From positions 558,001 through 622,000 of the forward strand of contig JBBPFI010000009.1 in the NCBI GenBank assembly GCA_037974965.1: DNA of 64,000 nt, in the 5' to 3' direction. The stretch is from Dacryopinax spathularia (lineage: Eukaryota > Basidiomycota > Dacrymycetes > Dacrymycetales > Dacrymycetaceae). Position 1 is the stretch's first letter; the number at the start of each line of letters is the position of its first letter. This document shows, piece after piece, positions 45,394 to 57,893 of the stretch. The notes below the pieces were generated by a model. That model searched no databases. It was not told the origin of the DNA and saw only the letters and a list, made by a program, of their open reading frames with translations. The translations under genes and the position numbers were made by a program.

Positions 45394-46412
45394 TCTCTTC
45401 TATTCCTCAAGCATCCGCAACTTTCTCTTCTCCGGCTTCGAGTCTCAGTCCTCCGCTTTCTCAACGCAATCGCCCTCGTCATCTAAGGATGTCCAATGTT
45501 TCTGCAGTCCATCATGTCCGGCCTCTGGTACTTTTATTACGACCATACGACACACGCCCGCAATTCCGCTACATCGCGCACGTCGTTATAACTCGCAGCC
45601 CGCCAAAGACGCTTGATTAAGCGCTGAAGCCGAAATCGCTTCGCAAAACCTGGTACTTATAACCGGTTTTATATTCCTTTCCTCTCTTTCTTTTCACTGG
45701 TAAGTTGACACCGATCGACATTACGATACACTTTGGCGGCCTTTTGCAGCGGAGGCGCCGCCTGTCTGCGGGTTTAGAGCATCTTTAGCTACTGCTTTCG
45801 ACTGAGCTCTCGGTTTTCTTCAGCTGGTCCTTTTGCTAATCCTTTTCCTCCACGATTTCTGTATCATGCCTCTTCTGCTCGTTCCGCACCACTACCACTA
45901 CCATTACCCCTGCAATCCAATCCAGTCCAACCGTGTCGTCCCATATCAATCATCCATTCAGACATTCTCACAGGCATATCCCATCCCAGCGCTCTACCGT
46001 CCCCTCACGTCTCTTCTTAGAGAGCGAGTAATATCCTTATCTAGGTCGCATCCTTGCCTTCCTTTTTTCTTAGGTAGCTTATGCCCTCTGGAGCATAATG
46101 AAGCTGTGGCTCTCTAAGGAGAGAAAGTGAAAAATGAAAAATGAAATTTGGAAGGAATAAGGTGGCTAACTATCACATTGTTGTTGATCGGACGTCTCCA
46201 ATGGGCGTTACGTGCCTCTGACGAAGGGGATTGATTGGTTCCGCTGAGGCGTATGACGTCGGGGCGTTCGTAGTGTGTGCGCTCGGTCCTTCGCAGCACA
46301 CATCCACGTCTCTACTGATCCTCAACCGCGCTTGAACACCTATAACTACTACTTTTGCTTATCCTCTACCTTTCCCCTCTGTACCTGCTATCCTCCGACC
46401 ACAACCACCAAA
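45394..46412. other. Intergenic, upstream of BAP31-like gene
   Basis: About 1 kb. It is pyrimidine-rich near 45660-45700, with CA/CC-rich stretches about 45880-45960, as in fungal promoters. No conserved frame or RNA gene recognised. Confidence 0.55.
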
Positions 46413-47212
46413 ATGACGCTGTACTACTCACTGTGCTTTGTCCTCCTCACGGCCGAAATGGCCTTCTTCCTCCTCCTCGTCACCCCACTGCCATTCGCAG
46501 CCCGACGCAAATTCTTCACCTTCCTGTCCGAATCGCCCATCGTTGGCAAGATTGCATACGCGCTCAAGATCATGTTCATCTTCGTTGCCGTCTTGTTTGT
46601 GGATGCGGTCCAGCGCATGTTCCGGACGACTGCCGAGGCCGATATGGCCAAGCAGGCTCAGGGCGCTACTGATGTGCGCACCGAGTCGAACTTTGCCGCG
46701 AAGAAATTCTAGTACGTGGTGCTCCTTCAAGCCTAAGATGGCGTGTTCTAACGCATATATGCTAGCGCGCAACGAAATATGTACCTGACGGGATTCACTC
46801 TTTTCTTGTCCCTTATCCTCACGCGGACATATTACATCATCCTTGATTTGATCCATACTCAGGAGGAGTACGCGAAGCTGAAGAAGGCGGTACGTATATG
46901 CGCATCATTTCCTATTTTGGTAGCTCAACTTCAAATCAGACGCAATCCAACTCGAAGGCAGCACTGCAATCAGGCGACCAGACCGCTCAGATCGAGGAGC
47001 TCAAGAAGAAGCTTGCAGCTGCTGAGGCCAAGTCGCGTGACTATGGTGCGTAGAATCACTGTAGCTGCCGCGTGGACCGCTTCTGACTTGAGTTCTGCGC
47101 TGGTTCAGACGTGCTCAAGTCACAAGCGGCCGGTCAGGCGAAGGAGTACGACAGGCTCGCTGATGAGTACAACGCAGCTACGAACGGCAAGAGCAACAAG
47201 AAGGCAGACTGA
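46413..47212 (+). CDS. BAP31-like ER transmembrane protein (Yet1/Yet3 family)
   Basis: Four exons, 46413-46711, 46766-46889, 46940-47045 and 47109-47212, give 210 residues. Three membrane segments are visible: YSLCFVLLTAEMAFFLLLV, ALKIMFIFVAVLFVDAV, and LTGFTLFLSLILTRTYYII. A cytosolic coiled coil (QTAQIEELKKKLAAAEAK) follows, and the C-terminal KKAD fits the KKXX retrieval signal also seen in BAP31. Family members sort membrane proteins for ER export and associate with the translocon. The start was set at MTLYYSLC, which aligns with the short lumenal N-terminus of the family. The length is usual for fungi. Confidence 0.93.
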
Positions 47213-47388
47213 TAAGGCATTCTCTCAGGAGTTGAGGCCGTAGAGAGACGGGCTGGTCGCTCTGCGGGGCGTCTATCGCTGACATGTGAATGGCGAATGA
47301 ATTACTTCGCGATGACCTCGAGATATTGTATATCCATCGGCATATCATACATATCGTTTGTATTGAGGGTATGCGCTTCTGGATCGCC

Positions 47389-49057
47389 CTACGCCTCTGC
47401 AACAACCCTCTTCCAGTCTTCAAAATCTTGTCGGTATCCCTCGGCGCGCATATATCTTTCGATGTAGCCCTTCCAATCCGCCGTTTCATATCCCAGCAAA
47501 AGCGGCTTCCTCTTCCCCGAATACTGCGTAAGCTTGATAATGGTATCTTTGTCGAATTCTGGCCGCCAGTCCGGGAGACCGTCCTTGTCAACCCCTGGCG
47601 CCCTTCGCCAACGCACAAGAGGCGCGAGCTGAACAGTGTCCACGAGGGGACAAGCATGCGAGATGTGCAGTACCCGCTCGCGTTGATGCTGCAAGTTTCC
47701 GATCTGTTCAGCTTCGGACCAGTTGATCTCCAAGATGAGCGATCGAAGGTGCTGGAGAGAGCTGGCGTCCTTCACGACTTTTGAGGCGGCATCGGTCTAT
47801 TCAGCATATGTAAGCATGATGCTGCCGAACAAAGGTCAAACGTACTTCAAATGGTGGTCGTGTGCTCGCGCTCGACCCGCCGTGTACGCCGCCACCAGGT
47901 GCAGCAACGATATGCAGCGTCTCCACCGCCGGTGGGAGGATATTCCGCACGTGTGGCGCGGACATAAGTCGGATAGCGTTCCGCAGCGTAAGCGTCTTGA
48001 CAAGCCTCGTACTCCTCATGAGCGTCTCGCACACTTGCTCCGCCAGCCCCCGAGCATCAAACGCTTGGAAGGCGTCGAGTATCGTTACTTCCTCCACTGG
48101 GCAACCAGGGATGAAGAGCTGAGCTAGACCGCAGGGACCTGTGAAATGCGATAGCTGAGGCGGGCGGGCGGTCTCGAGTTGTTTCCAGGGCTGAGAGGAG
48201 GGGTTTAGGGAGGGAATGAACGCGCTGTCGCCTTTGTCCATGTAGAAGGTGATGGACTTGATATGGGGGTTGTTACGGAATAGAGCGCATATATGAGGTA
48301 CGTCCACTGGCGTGAGACCGTTCAAGGTGAAGGATTCGAGTGCCGGGAGATAGAGTTTGCTGAACCCCGGCAGGAGGATCGCGCCTGCGCTCCCAAACGT
48401 CTTCACCAGTTCTAGACTTCGTAGTCGGGGAGAATCAGCAAGCTCGATACATAGGGTGATATAGCTTTGGTCTTCGCTGCCTCCATTGATGGATAATGTT
48501 GTCAGCTTCGACTTTATGTGTCCAGCGGAGTTCGTATGGAAGGAGCAGCCAGAAAAGGACAGCTCCGTTAAGTGACTATGGTCCGCCAGAATCCTCTCGA
48601 AAGGTGAGATGAACGCGCATCTTTCGGCATGCAGGACCTCCAGTTTGACCATAGCGGCAACTGCGTCGTACACAACTGCTCGACTGGATTCCCGGCTGAC
48701 ATCGGCGGCGGCTTCTTGTTGCAGGTAAGCAGCGGGCATGAGCTGACCAGCGCGTGCGAGGTATATCGCATCCGGTCCAAGATCCCAGGATATAAGGGTT
48801 AGAGAACGGACGGCAGATGCCAGGTGTGGATCGTCTTTGAGCCGCCGGCATATTGCCAACGCCTGCTGGCGAAGCGTCTTCATTCCATAAAGGGTGATAG
48901 TTCGCCAAGCGAAGGGACGGATCAGGTTGTAGAATCTCCGAGAAGAAAGGGCAATGTTGCGGTAGAGCGATTCATATCCGCCCTTGAACGGCATATTATA
49001 AGGGGGGAGAAGCTCGAAGATCTGCAGGAGCAGCTCATCCGGAATTTGGGAAGCCAT
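47389..49057 (-). CDS. F-box protein with leucine-rich region
   Basis: Two exons, 47846-49057 and 47389-47796, give 539 residues. The N-terminal F-box (IPDELLLQIFELLPPYN, then SLYRNIALSSRRFYNLIRPFAWRTITL) would bind Skp1 in an SCF ubiquitin ligase. Leucine-rich-type repeats follow (SHLTELSFSGCSF, SPRLRSLELVKTF, LPALESFTLNGL, CETLMRSTRLVKTLTL). The C-terminal exon has a region rich in Trp and charged residues (YETADWKGYIERYMRAEGY). F-box genes are many and variable in basidiomycetes; the target is unknown. The sequence 41-62 bases upstream of the start may be a library artefact, listed separately. Confidence 0.85.
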
Positions 49058-49475
49058 GCGTTAGGAACCAACACCGCTCTTGAATGCAGCGAGATAGCTG
49101 TCTCCTGTATAAGAGACAGCCAAGTATATCTTGAGGTAGGGACATACCTGCTAGATAAACAACACGGTGTTAGGCTGTTCCGTTTGTTTGCTGCAACGAG
49201 GCACCAGCAAACAATGGAGCGGAGTGGCAGTGACGATAAGCCTGTTTGGTTTCGGCTTTGCTCGGGGAAACATCGGCTCCGAGCAGCCATCGCTGGCTAG
49301 GGAAGTTACTTGCTCGCTTTCCAGATGTTCGCACTTCGAATTGCCAGTAATTCCAGCAAGATTTGACCGGCAGTTTCGCACAGCCAGACATAGGGAGACA
49401 GAAAAGGACAGGAGAAACATTGGAGCTGTGATCAGTACATCAGTCCCGTCCCTACAATACACGCATGCTTCTAGT
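49058..49475. other. Intergenic, upstream of F-box gene
   Basis: Lies between the F-box gene start and the DUF7053-like gene end, both on the minus strand. It includes the adaptor-like 22-mer. Nothing else recognised. Confidence 0.55.
49098..49119. other. Tn5/Nextera mosaic-end-like sequence, probable artefact
   Basis: The right 14 bases, TGTATAAGAGACAG, are identical to the last 14 of the 19-bp Tn5 mosaic end, and the left seven, CTGTCTC, equal the first seven of its reverse complement. A mate-pair junction adaptor that lost its palindromic middle would look like this, apart from one extra C. A natural inverted repeat remains possible. Confidence 0.5.
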
Positions 49476-49970
49476 CTAAGTTGCAGATGTCGCCCCTCCT
49501 TTCTTTAGATACTCTATCAACCCTCTCATAACGTCTTCGTGACTCTTTCTATATAACGATGTGACCATACCAATCAACGGAAATGGTGCAGTAACAACGG
49601 CGGTCTCCGTCAGTTCGGTCCAAGCCTCCGCATCCGGAAGAACGGTTCCGTCCGGAGCTTTGTCTAGGCTCTTGGACGTCCAAATCGCCACTGTCGTTAC
49701 GCCCATTGCAGCATGTACTGTGTATTCAGCTCCGTCATCGGTTATCTGGGCCTTCGCTTCGTATCGAGACGGGGTCGTGATGAGACCTCCGAACCAGGAT
49801 GACTGGGTTTCTAGAATCCAGACTGACGGGTCGGTGGGAGACTGAGTGGCGGAAACGCAATTCGGGTTGAGTCTCATCATCTTGTCGGGTGACTGAACTG
49901 TCTTCAACACCGTGTCTACTGAGAAGGGGAGGTTTTCCGGCATTGCGAATCGCTCGGTTCGCGACAACAT
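49476..49970 (-). CDS. DUF7053-like (SRPBCC/START-like) small protein
   Basis: A single open frame of 164 residues. It opens FAMPENLPFSVDTVLKTV, followed by MMRLNPNCVSATQSP. A central hydrophobic strand pattern has YEAKAQITDDGAEYTVHAAMG and VTTVAIWTS, and it ends with TETAVVTAPFPLIGMVTSLY and a long helix SHEDVMRGLIEYLKK. Strand-rich centre plus C-terminal helix is the helix-grip pattern of SRPBCC folds, and the conserved points resemble fungal DUF7053. No ligand or role is known. The ATG at 49970 is the first in the frame; a small upstream exon cannot be excluded. The DUF number is my recognition of the pattern. Confidence 0.65.
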   Translation of the reverse strand: MLSRTERFAMPENLPFSVDTVLKTVQSPDKMMRLNPNCVSATQSPTDPSVWILETQSSWFGGLITTPSRYEAKAQITDDGAEYTVHAAMGVTTVAIWTSKSLDKAPDGTVLPDAEAWTELTETAVVTAPFPLIGMVTSLYRKSHEDVMRGLIEYLKKGGATSAT

Positions 49971-50602
49971 AATGACTGGACTTCAAGGGTGCTATTCTGA
50001 ACCTGCTAGACTCAATCAAACTGCAAGGCCTGAAATGCACAATTGCTTACCTCCAGCCTTCGATTACACGTTGCCGCTCTGCTCAGGCCGGTCGCGAGCG
50101 GAGAGAATGTAGTAGTAGGCTGTATTAGGCAAATGGTTGACGCGCAAGTCACAGCAGCACTGGACCAGAATCGCGGAGGCAATTCGTGGTCGTTCGATGT
50201 CGGTGCAAGGCCAGGTGCTCCATGTTTACTTTTCAGCATTCCACCTCACGATCACATGATTATCTGAACAATATCCATTGCGACTGTACTCGACCCGAAA
50301 CGAACATGGATTCGTTGACATACAGAGAAAGCCGAAGACTAGGAACACTGAGCCCGCATAAGAACAATACAACAAACCCGAACGGTATACGGAAACAGAG
50401 ATCGTGAAGAGCGCAATGAATGACTATGGTCGGTTTGCGTTTCTTTTAGTTTCGTTCGCCGGGTAAAAGCGGAATCAAGAAGAGGCCGCGGGTGATAAGG
50501 CGAGTATCTTCGGAAATGTCATAAGAGAGAATCTCTCATCGTGGAAATGGGATGGAAAGCGAAGAGCTCAAGCCATAGTGTGGAGGGGAAGAGCCTGTTG
50601 CT
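49971..50602. other. Intergenic, nothing recognised
   Basis: Upstream of the DUF7053-like gene and downstream of the RasGEF gene, both on the minus strand. No conserved frame seen. Confidence 0.55.
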
Positions 50603-53600
50603 CTACTCCGCCATGAGCCTCGCGTTCACTTCGTCCGATGGGAGCCTGCGGATGGACATGCACTCCTTCCAGAGCGAGTGATTCATCTCCGGGAAGCGCA
50701 TGTTGATGGCAAGATGCTGGCCAGCCACGAAATTGCGGACGATATCAGCAAGCATGCGTGCCTTTTCGACATTGATAAGGGGTTCCAGTTGGACGGAAGG
50801 TGGAAGAGGCTCCAGGTCCGCAAAGCGGTCCGGGTTCTTGAGCGGGTAGAACTGGTTGGTCGCAGTATTGAACCGAACCCCGTTTGGTGGATCTGTGGGA
50901 TCGATGTAGTCTGGCATGCGCGACACATGCTGCATTTGGGATACGTAGACGCCGAGGAACGGTACGCAAGTCGTGGGAGATGACCGTGTCCTGCCGTTGG
51001 CTGCGAGCGTAGCCCTCACCGAGGTGGGGGCTGTCGCGGTGCGAGGCTCCTGGATGACGCGCGAAACGGCCGCGCGGATGTACTTGAAGCTGTCTTCCGG
51101 CGTGCAGAACTCCTTCAATGCGGTGAGCAGTTTCATTTCCCAAGCGCCGACTCGGCCCCAGAGCTTGCGCATAGCGATGTTTGCCTCAGGACTGCGCAAA
51201 CCAGCAACGATGGGTACAACGGTTGCGAAGCTGTTCATCCGGTATGCTTTCTGTATCAGAGGACAGTCATCAGCGAAGTGCAAGCAGAGAGCAAAGAGGC
51301 GCTCACGTAGGCAATGCGGATGATCTTATTCACCAGTTCTACCCTCCTGCTCGGATGCGTGAGGAGGATCTCATGGGCAACCCAATGCACCATGAGGTTG
51401 AAGCGGACCTTGATGGCCGCAATATCGCTCAGCTTGCGAATGGAGCCTTCCGGGATTGAAGCCGAGGCGCAATCAGGGCCCTGAGCTGACTCTCGCATGT
51501 TCTGGAGCTGCTTCCGTCGCTGCTGCAGATCGTATCGGACGAGTGCGCGGGCCTTGATGAACGAGGCCCAGTCCAGCACATCAGGCTCTGCCTGGACACG
51601 GCCGTACCACTCGAGAAGCAGGATCTCTTCAAAGCGAATGGCAAGAGTCATCTCGCAATCGATCAAGCAGAAGGCCTCTGCAAGCTCGGTGGAACCATGC
51701 GCGAATATCAGAGAGACATGGTTCATAGGATACGACGGCGCGGGCGGTATGACCGGCAGTGGCGAGACACCGCCAATGCTCGACGCGTGAGGCCTAGCAG
51801 GAGCAGGAGCCTTAGTAGGCGACCGGTTCGCCTTCTCAGGACTGGCGCTTGCCGGGTGAACTCCGATGGTGTTCCGGTGGCTCGTGGTGCTGCTCAAGCT
51901 GTTTCGCTCGAGGAAAGCGCGATCGCTAGCCAGCTTTTCCTCCAGCATGTTCTGAGCAATGACTGCTGCCTGCTCGATGAACTCGTCCGCACGCTTCCAG
52001 TGCTGTGCCTGCCTGCTGCGGTCAATCTGACCTTCGAGTTTGGCGAGCGCCGCGGCCGCGTCGCCCGCTTCCGTGTCGTCACCGACTCGCTCCAAGTAGG
52101 AACCGATGAGCTCCAGCTGCCACGTCGTAAGTGGTCCTTCCAACAATGGGTTGCGCGGCCCAAGCTCGCGCTCCCTTTCCCGCAAGACAGGGAAGGTGGC
52201 GCTTATGATCGAATCACGGTCATTGAGCGACCGAATCCCCAAAGAAGACACCGACGCGGTCGAGATGGGTCGCTCGTCCAGTTCCCGCCTGAGAGGCAAC
52301 CGGCGCGGAAGGCGTTTCGGCGCTCTCTGCGCGGGCCTCTCATCTTCATCCGACGAGTCGAGGTCCAGGTCTGAGTCCCAGTCATCGAGGGAGATGACAT
52401 GAGGCGGCGCGTTCCCGCCCAGACCATGCGCATGACCGCCTGCTCCGCTCTCGAGGCTCGTCATGCTCTCTTGCTGCCACCCATCTGTGCCAATGCTCAG
52501 CGTAGAGAACGCCTCACTGCCCTCGGCATGCGCATCGCGTTCCTCATCTTGCTGGTCGGCCATGCGTTTCTCCCAGACACCGCTGCTCTCGACCGGCTCG
52601 CTGCTTGTAGGGCTTGCCGGCGTGAGCGAAGGAGTAAACTCCTCGCTCGTACGCCCTTCGGCCTCTCTGACTTCAGCTGCGTGGATCGTGTCATCATGCA
52701 TAGATGGGATCACCTCGCCCAGGTCACTTTCGAGCAAGCTCTCCTCGTATGCGCTTTCCGCGAGAGCAACGGGCTCTGCTACCGCTTCGTCATGTGCAGG
52801 CTCGGGCGCCGTCTCGTTATAAGTAGGCTCCGCGGCCTGTTCCTGATATACAGGCTCTGGAGCTTGTTCAAGCTGGACAGGCTCCGGCACCTGCTGGTCG
52901 AACGAAGCCTCCTGGGGAGGATCGACCACCTCCGGCTGGGGTTCAAAAGCCTGCGGAGGAGCCAGCATAGGCGGATGAGCAGGCACAAGCGACACCCTCA
53001 CGTCCTTCTTCGGCACGGGCGGCGGCGGCGGGCTATCCACCCGTCCAGCCATCATAGCCGCACTGACCAGACCAGGCGTGTCCTCCAAGAACGCCTTTGC
53101 CGCCTCTGACCCCGTGCAGGCCGCACCCACCGCGCTGACCGGGCCGGATTTCCCAGCGACGGCACGCTTGAGCTTGCCCATCGCTCGGCTGAGGGCGTTG
53201 CGCGTGCCGGTGCCTTGGTGCGAGGACGGGCTGGAGGGGACGAGCTGGTTCATCTCGTCTGCGTCTGCGGCGTCGTCCAGGTCTAATCCGAGGCCGGAGG
53301 GAGGTTCGGCGTCTAGTGAGGGTGGAGCGGCTGCGGCAGTGCTATTAGGTATGAGCACCGGCAGCTGTTCGGGCGGCGCCGCGGCGGGGACGAAGTCCGC
53401 CAGGTTGCGGATACTTTCCCGGGCTTTTGAGGAAGGGTTAGGCTTGCCATACGTGGCCAGGTGAGCGTACTCCTCAGCGGCTGATCGTCCAGCAAGGCGA
53501 TCGTAGTCTACTGACGGGCGGGGAGACAAATCGGACAAATCGATATCGTCCGTATCCTTTTCCTCGATAGGAACGGGATTGCCGCTCCCGTTCACCCGTG

Positions 53601-55068
53601 CGGGCGGGAGCGGAGCCGCCGATGGCGCAGCAGGCGAGTCCTTCATGCCGAGCTCGAACTCCATTTGGACATCCCTACTATATGCGTCCTTGCACTCCCG
53701 CACGATCCGTTTCAGCCTACGGACAAGCTTGAGCACATCGTCCCTTGCTTGGATCTCGGGCTCGCGCTCCATCCGGTTCATCCATCCGATTAGGACGTCG
53801 CGCGCGTCTTTGTTGTGCACGAAGTCGACGCGGAAGAAGACTTGCAGCCAGCAGCGCATGACGAGGATCGTCCGGAGGCGGACGATCTTGCGCACTACTT
53901 CGTGTCTTTGTACGTCTGATGGGTGGATCCAGGAAGGTGGGGACTGGAGTGTCCACATGAAGCGCGTGATGAGCAGTCGTGCAAGCGCCGCGGGTGGGAG
54001 GAAGGGGCGATACGAGATCAGAGTGTCAAGAAGGATGTCATAGTCCAAACTCGACGTAAGCTGGGCGATCCATCGCTCCAGCGTGCAGGCCAGGAGTGTC
54101 CGCCTGACTGGGCCCGTAGGAGCAGGCTGCTGCACATTTGGGAATGCGCTCTCCCTCGGAGGAGTCGATGTAGGCGGAGAAACGGCGGGAGTGGACCAGA
54201 GGATAAACCTCGGATCATCCGGCGGCAAAGGGTTGACCGCGTCGCCCTGAGCGAACGGTGCCGGTTCTTTTGCGCGTGAGCGCGGGGAGGACAGCTTGGA
54301 ACCATCGTACGTCTGGAGGACGTCGAAGACGACTGTGGGGTAAGAAGCGATGAAGCTCTTTTCTGGATGCTTCGGATCGTGCACAGCTTCTGTACCAGGA
54401 GCCGGGGTCGCGCAGGTCGGCGTGTGCTCCGATTCGGGCGACTGGGCGTCCACGGGCGTGTGCACTCGCGCGGTCAGGACGCTGTCAAAGCTATGGCTTC
54501 CACGTAGGCCATGCGCGCCCTCAACATCGATTGTGCCCTCCGCTAGCTCCTGGAGGGCACGTAAATGCGCATCATTCAGCTCCTCCGAAGTTCGTGCCTC
54601 TGCCGATTCCTCGTCCGACGCGTACTCGATCGGCTTCCAGCGGTTTTCTAATCGTGCCCTTGGGGCTCGGGAGACCACCTCGACGGTTTGTGGCGGAGCG
54701 GGATTGCTGCCCGCGCGTCCGCGACCGACCCCCACACTGCCTGCTCGCGCTCGTACGCTCGGCGGCGGTGTAGGCAGACCGATCAGATCGAGAAAGCAGT
54801 CCTCCCCGAGCCCGGGTACATGCGCCGACTCGGGCGGAGCCGTCACAGGGGTCGTTGCACCCACTGATGAGGGCGACACGGTGGATGAGGATGTCGTCCG
54901 CTGCGATAGTGATGCTGAGACCGAAGGCTGCATCTTGCTCCGTACCGGCGAAGTTTGGGGAGGGGTCAACGTGCTCCTTTGGGACTGGGATGCGGAGGTG
55001 GAGATGCTCAGCTGGCGCGCGGGAAGCCCCAGCCCCAGTGCGGGGGGCTGCTGTTGCTGGCTCGTCAT
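50603..55068 (-). CDS. Ras-type guanine nucleotide exchange factor (CDC25 domain)
   Basis: Two exons, 51307-55068 and 50603-51250, give 1469 residues. A Ser/Thr/Pro-rich N-terminus leads to a RasGEF N-terminal domain at about 322-455 (LLACTLERWIAQLTS, LISYRPFLPPAALARLL). A long disordered acidic region with QEQAPEP-like repeats follows. The CDC25 catalytic domain runs from about 1116 (IFAHGSTELAEAFCLID, IRFEEILLLEW) to about 1450, with KVRFNLMVHWVAHEILLTHPSRR and RMNSFATVVPIVAGL. The N-terminal module and catalytic domain lie far apart, as in budding-yeast Lte1, and the fold serves Ras/Rap-like GTPases. Polarity or mitotic-exit roles are inferences. The single intron falls inside the catalytic domain. 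Confidence 0.9.
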
Positions 55069-57893
55069 GTGCTCAGGGAGAGCGGCGCGACGTGGAGGAA
55101 TTGACCTCTGAGGGTGTCCTCCTCGTCGTTATTGCTGTCGACCAGAGAGGTGGTCGTTATCTTGACAGTCGTGACAATGGTGGTGGGGAACAAACGAACA
55201 GATGGAAGTGCCGCTGAACGCGGGGAGTGCTTTGGAATTGAGGCGATGGGGGGAAGGGGGGGCAGAGGGTGGGATGGCGGATGGCGCCGATATTGTGAGT
55301 GGGAATCTGACCACAGCGGCCCTCGGGTCTCGGCTCAACCCGCTTTGGGCCTTCTCGCTCAGTGGCAGTGCTCACAGCTTCTCTCTGATTTCGATTGCTT
55401 CCGGACAGCTTGCATCTCACAGCGCACACGATGCCATCATCTTCCAAAGCTTCGGCCCGCTTCTTCTGGAGCTTATTTGGGTGAAATTCCCTCCACCAAT
55501 AATTTCAGGCTCGGCAGTCCCCAGAAGATGATGCGCCAACCACAACTGTACAGAATAACATCCATTCATGGTCCCCTGTGCCATCGGCGTAAGTATGCGA
55601 GCAGTCGTCATACGACAGCACCCGCACAACCCAGTGCACGCTCGATAGGGGTTCTTGGGGACAACAGTCGTTCGGTGATTCAGTTCCCCCTCCACTGCCT
55701 TATTGGGCGGTACAACACTTTTACCGCCCAACCAACCAACCAACCAACAACAAAGGGTCGATTGACCCCACGTTTACTCCGAGCGCATCTTTAGAACACG
55801 TACGACCACGGACACCGTTCGGAGAACATCGACGGTAGCACGCTTCGATCCACGCCAAGCTCCTTGCGCTGTTAGTTTTGCCTCTGGCTCAGCGACCGAC
55901 AGCGTAGAACCTTACGATGCCGCTAAGTACTGACGCGGTCTGAAGCCCGCACGGGCTCGGCTCCGAGCTTCTCTCCCGATCCCTCGGCGCGTTTGTCCTG
56001 AGCTTGGCCACCATGCAGCCTCACGCACGCAATCCACATCCCAACCATCGACGTAGAATTCCACTAACTGCATCGCTTTGCCTTGTCCACTCCTCCTTTT
56101 CCTCCCAACGAAAACGCAAACCCCTTTCTTTCTACGAAAACGCCGAACCACGTCTCTCCGCCCCCGAGACCGCCCCCGATACACGCCGAAGTGCCGCGGC
56201 AGCTTATCCTGCCGCGGGGTCGATAACATCCGAGCGTGTGCGTGCCTGACAGTTTCAACAGACAGCTGGGAAGGGAACAAACCGTGTGCCAGAGCCTAAC
56301 AGCCTGACATTACAAACCATCCCCGTCTTGCCCGTGCATGTGCGACCCTTTGGGGTTGGGGTTGCGTGGGGGAGGACGCGGAACGTGCCCCGTTTCTGAG
56401 TGTGTGAACGGGGACGGGGACGGGGGTTGCCGAACCCCTGCCGGCCAAAGGCGAACCGATAACCCTCCTCAGCTCTCCCACTATTCACATCACCACCACA
56501 CTTGCTCAGGGTACTTCGCGGGGATTCTTTCGGTGTTAACGGGCGTGGTTGTTGCTATGGGCGGATGACTCGACTAACCTCGTCCAATAATGTGCGTTCG
56601 CCTTGCGGAAAGCAAGGTGGAGACCAGCGGACTATTCCGGGGCGTGGTCCCGACCGCCGGGGAGAGGAAGGTGGAGTGAGGGTTCCTAGTTGTCCGATCC
56701 TGTTGAGATTCCGAGCAATAATGGATTTCCGTCCCCCGAATCTTCTTTAGGAGCTCTAAGTGAGTAATCTTTGGACAGAGATCTTCACTACCGCAGAAAA
56801 TTAGGCCTTCTGTCATATAACTTGCTGCTTCAGGAAGCAGAGAACGCGCAAAGAAGGGCATGCAATAACGTTGCAGACGCATTGTCTGCGGGCGTATCCA
56901 TGACGCCCCGAACACCGCACACCGGTCCCATAACTCTGGACCTCCGGTCTCTGCGAAGCGAACATAAGATGGATGATCATACCTTCTTGAGTGTGTTCTG
57001 TGTTCATCTTTATTGACCGAGTCTTTCCAATGGTCGAGATAGGTTCTTGACATCCTCGCCCGTGGGTCTGGCACTGCGAGCAGCTGTGAATGAAGGCTAG
57101 ATGTTGCGGTCCGAGGCTTCTTGCGCAGTTCTATGAGAACGACGCGTATCAGCGTACCGCAGTACATTACTCTCGAAAGCATTGCCATCGCTACCTGGAA
57201 ACACAGCGCGAGTTCTTCGCTTCCCAAACATATGAATCTTCACCGACCCAAATACTTCTAGTCTCGACCACCCTTGAAGTCAGAGCCCATCCCCGCTCCA
57301 GCTCTATAGAAACAGAAGCAGGCTTAACTACATACAACTCCCAACAATTCAACAAATTAAGCTTTCTTCCCCGTTTCTGACCCATCTTCCTTGTTCGCCC
57401 ACGACGGGCCGGCAGGCCCGCGGGCCGCCCCGCCCGCCAGCGTGGTCATGTGCAGAATAAGCGCCTGAGCTGCGTTTCTTTTTCGCGGTTTCTTTCGGGG
57501 TCAGGTGCACAAAACATCGTTTCTGGTCATGAGTGCATTGATTGAAGACGAGAAAAAGACACTGGTATGCGAAGTGATGCATGGTAAAGACATCCGTTTC
57601 CCCGCTTGCTGGGCTCTCCGACAGCGGAGGGCCGGGACGAGGAAAGTGGGACGGGACATGACACGACTCGACTCGACTGTCGACAGCAAGGACGAAAAAG
57701 ACTACAGAGCAACCCGCTGAAAGCCCGGTGATATGAGGGACGACAGGACAGAAGGGGGGAACGAACCAAATAGGATACTGAGCTCCAAGAAGAGGCCCAA
57801 GCGCGGAAAGACAGATGAGGAAAGAGGACATATAATAAGTGCCAAGCAGGCAAGCGAGGCAAGAGAGGCGGGGAGAAGAGAGAGGACAGGAGA
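55069..57893. other. Long gene-poor stretch between RasGEF and VHS-GAT genes
   Basis: About 2.8 kb, the longest gap between two genes here. It must hold the VHS-GAT 3' end and the RasGEF promoter and leader. G- and C-rich runs occur near 55240-55280, 56340-56420 and 57410-57440. A frame of 217 codons at 56574-57227 on the minus strand shows no family resemblance. No tRNA-like or repeat-element signature was recognised. Confidence 0.5.
55730..55750. repeat. (ACCA)n microsatellite
   Basis: Five near-perfect ACCA/CAAC units in tandem, about 660 bases upstream of the RasGEF start. Confidence 0.85.

Noticed and set aside
56574-57227. Open frame of 217 codons on the minus strand in the RasGEF upstream gap
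   Set aside because: No domain, repeat pattern or hydrophobic structure, no splice partners, and amino-acid use like random GC-rich DNA.
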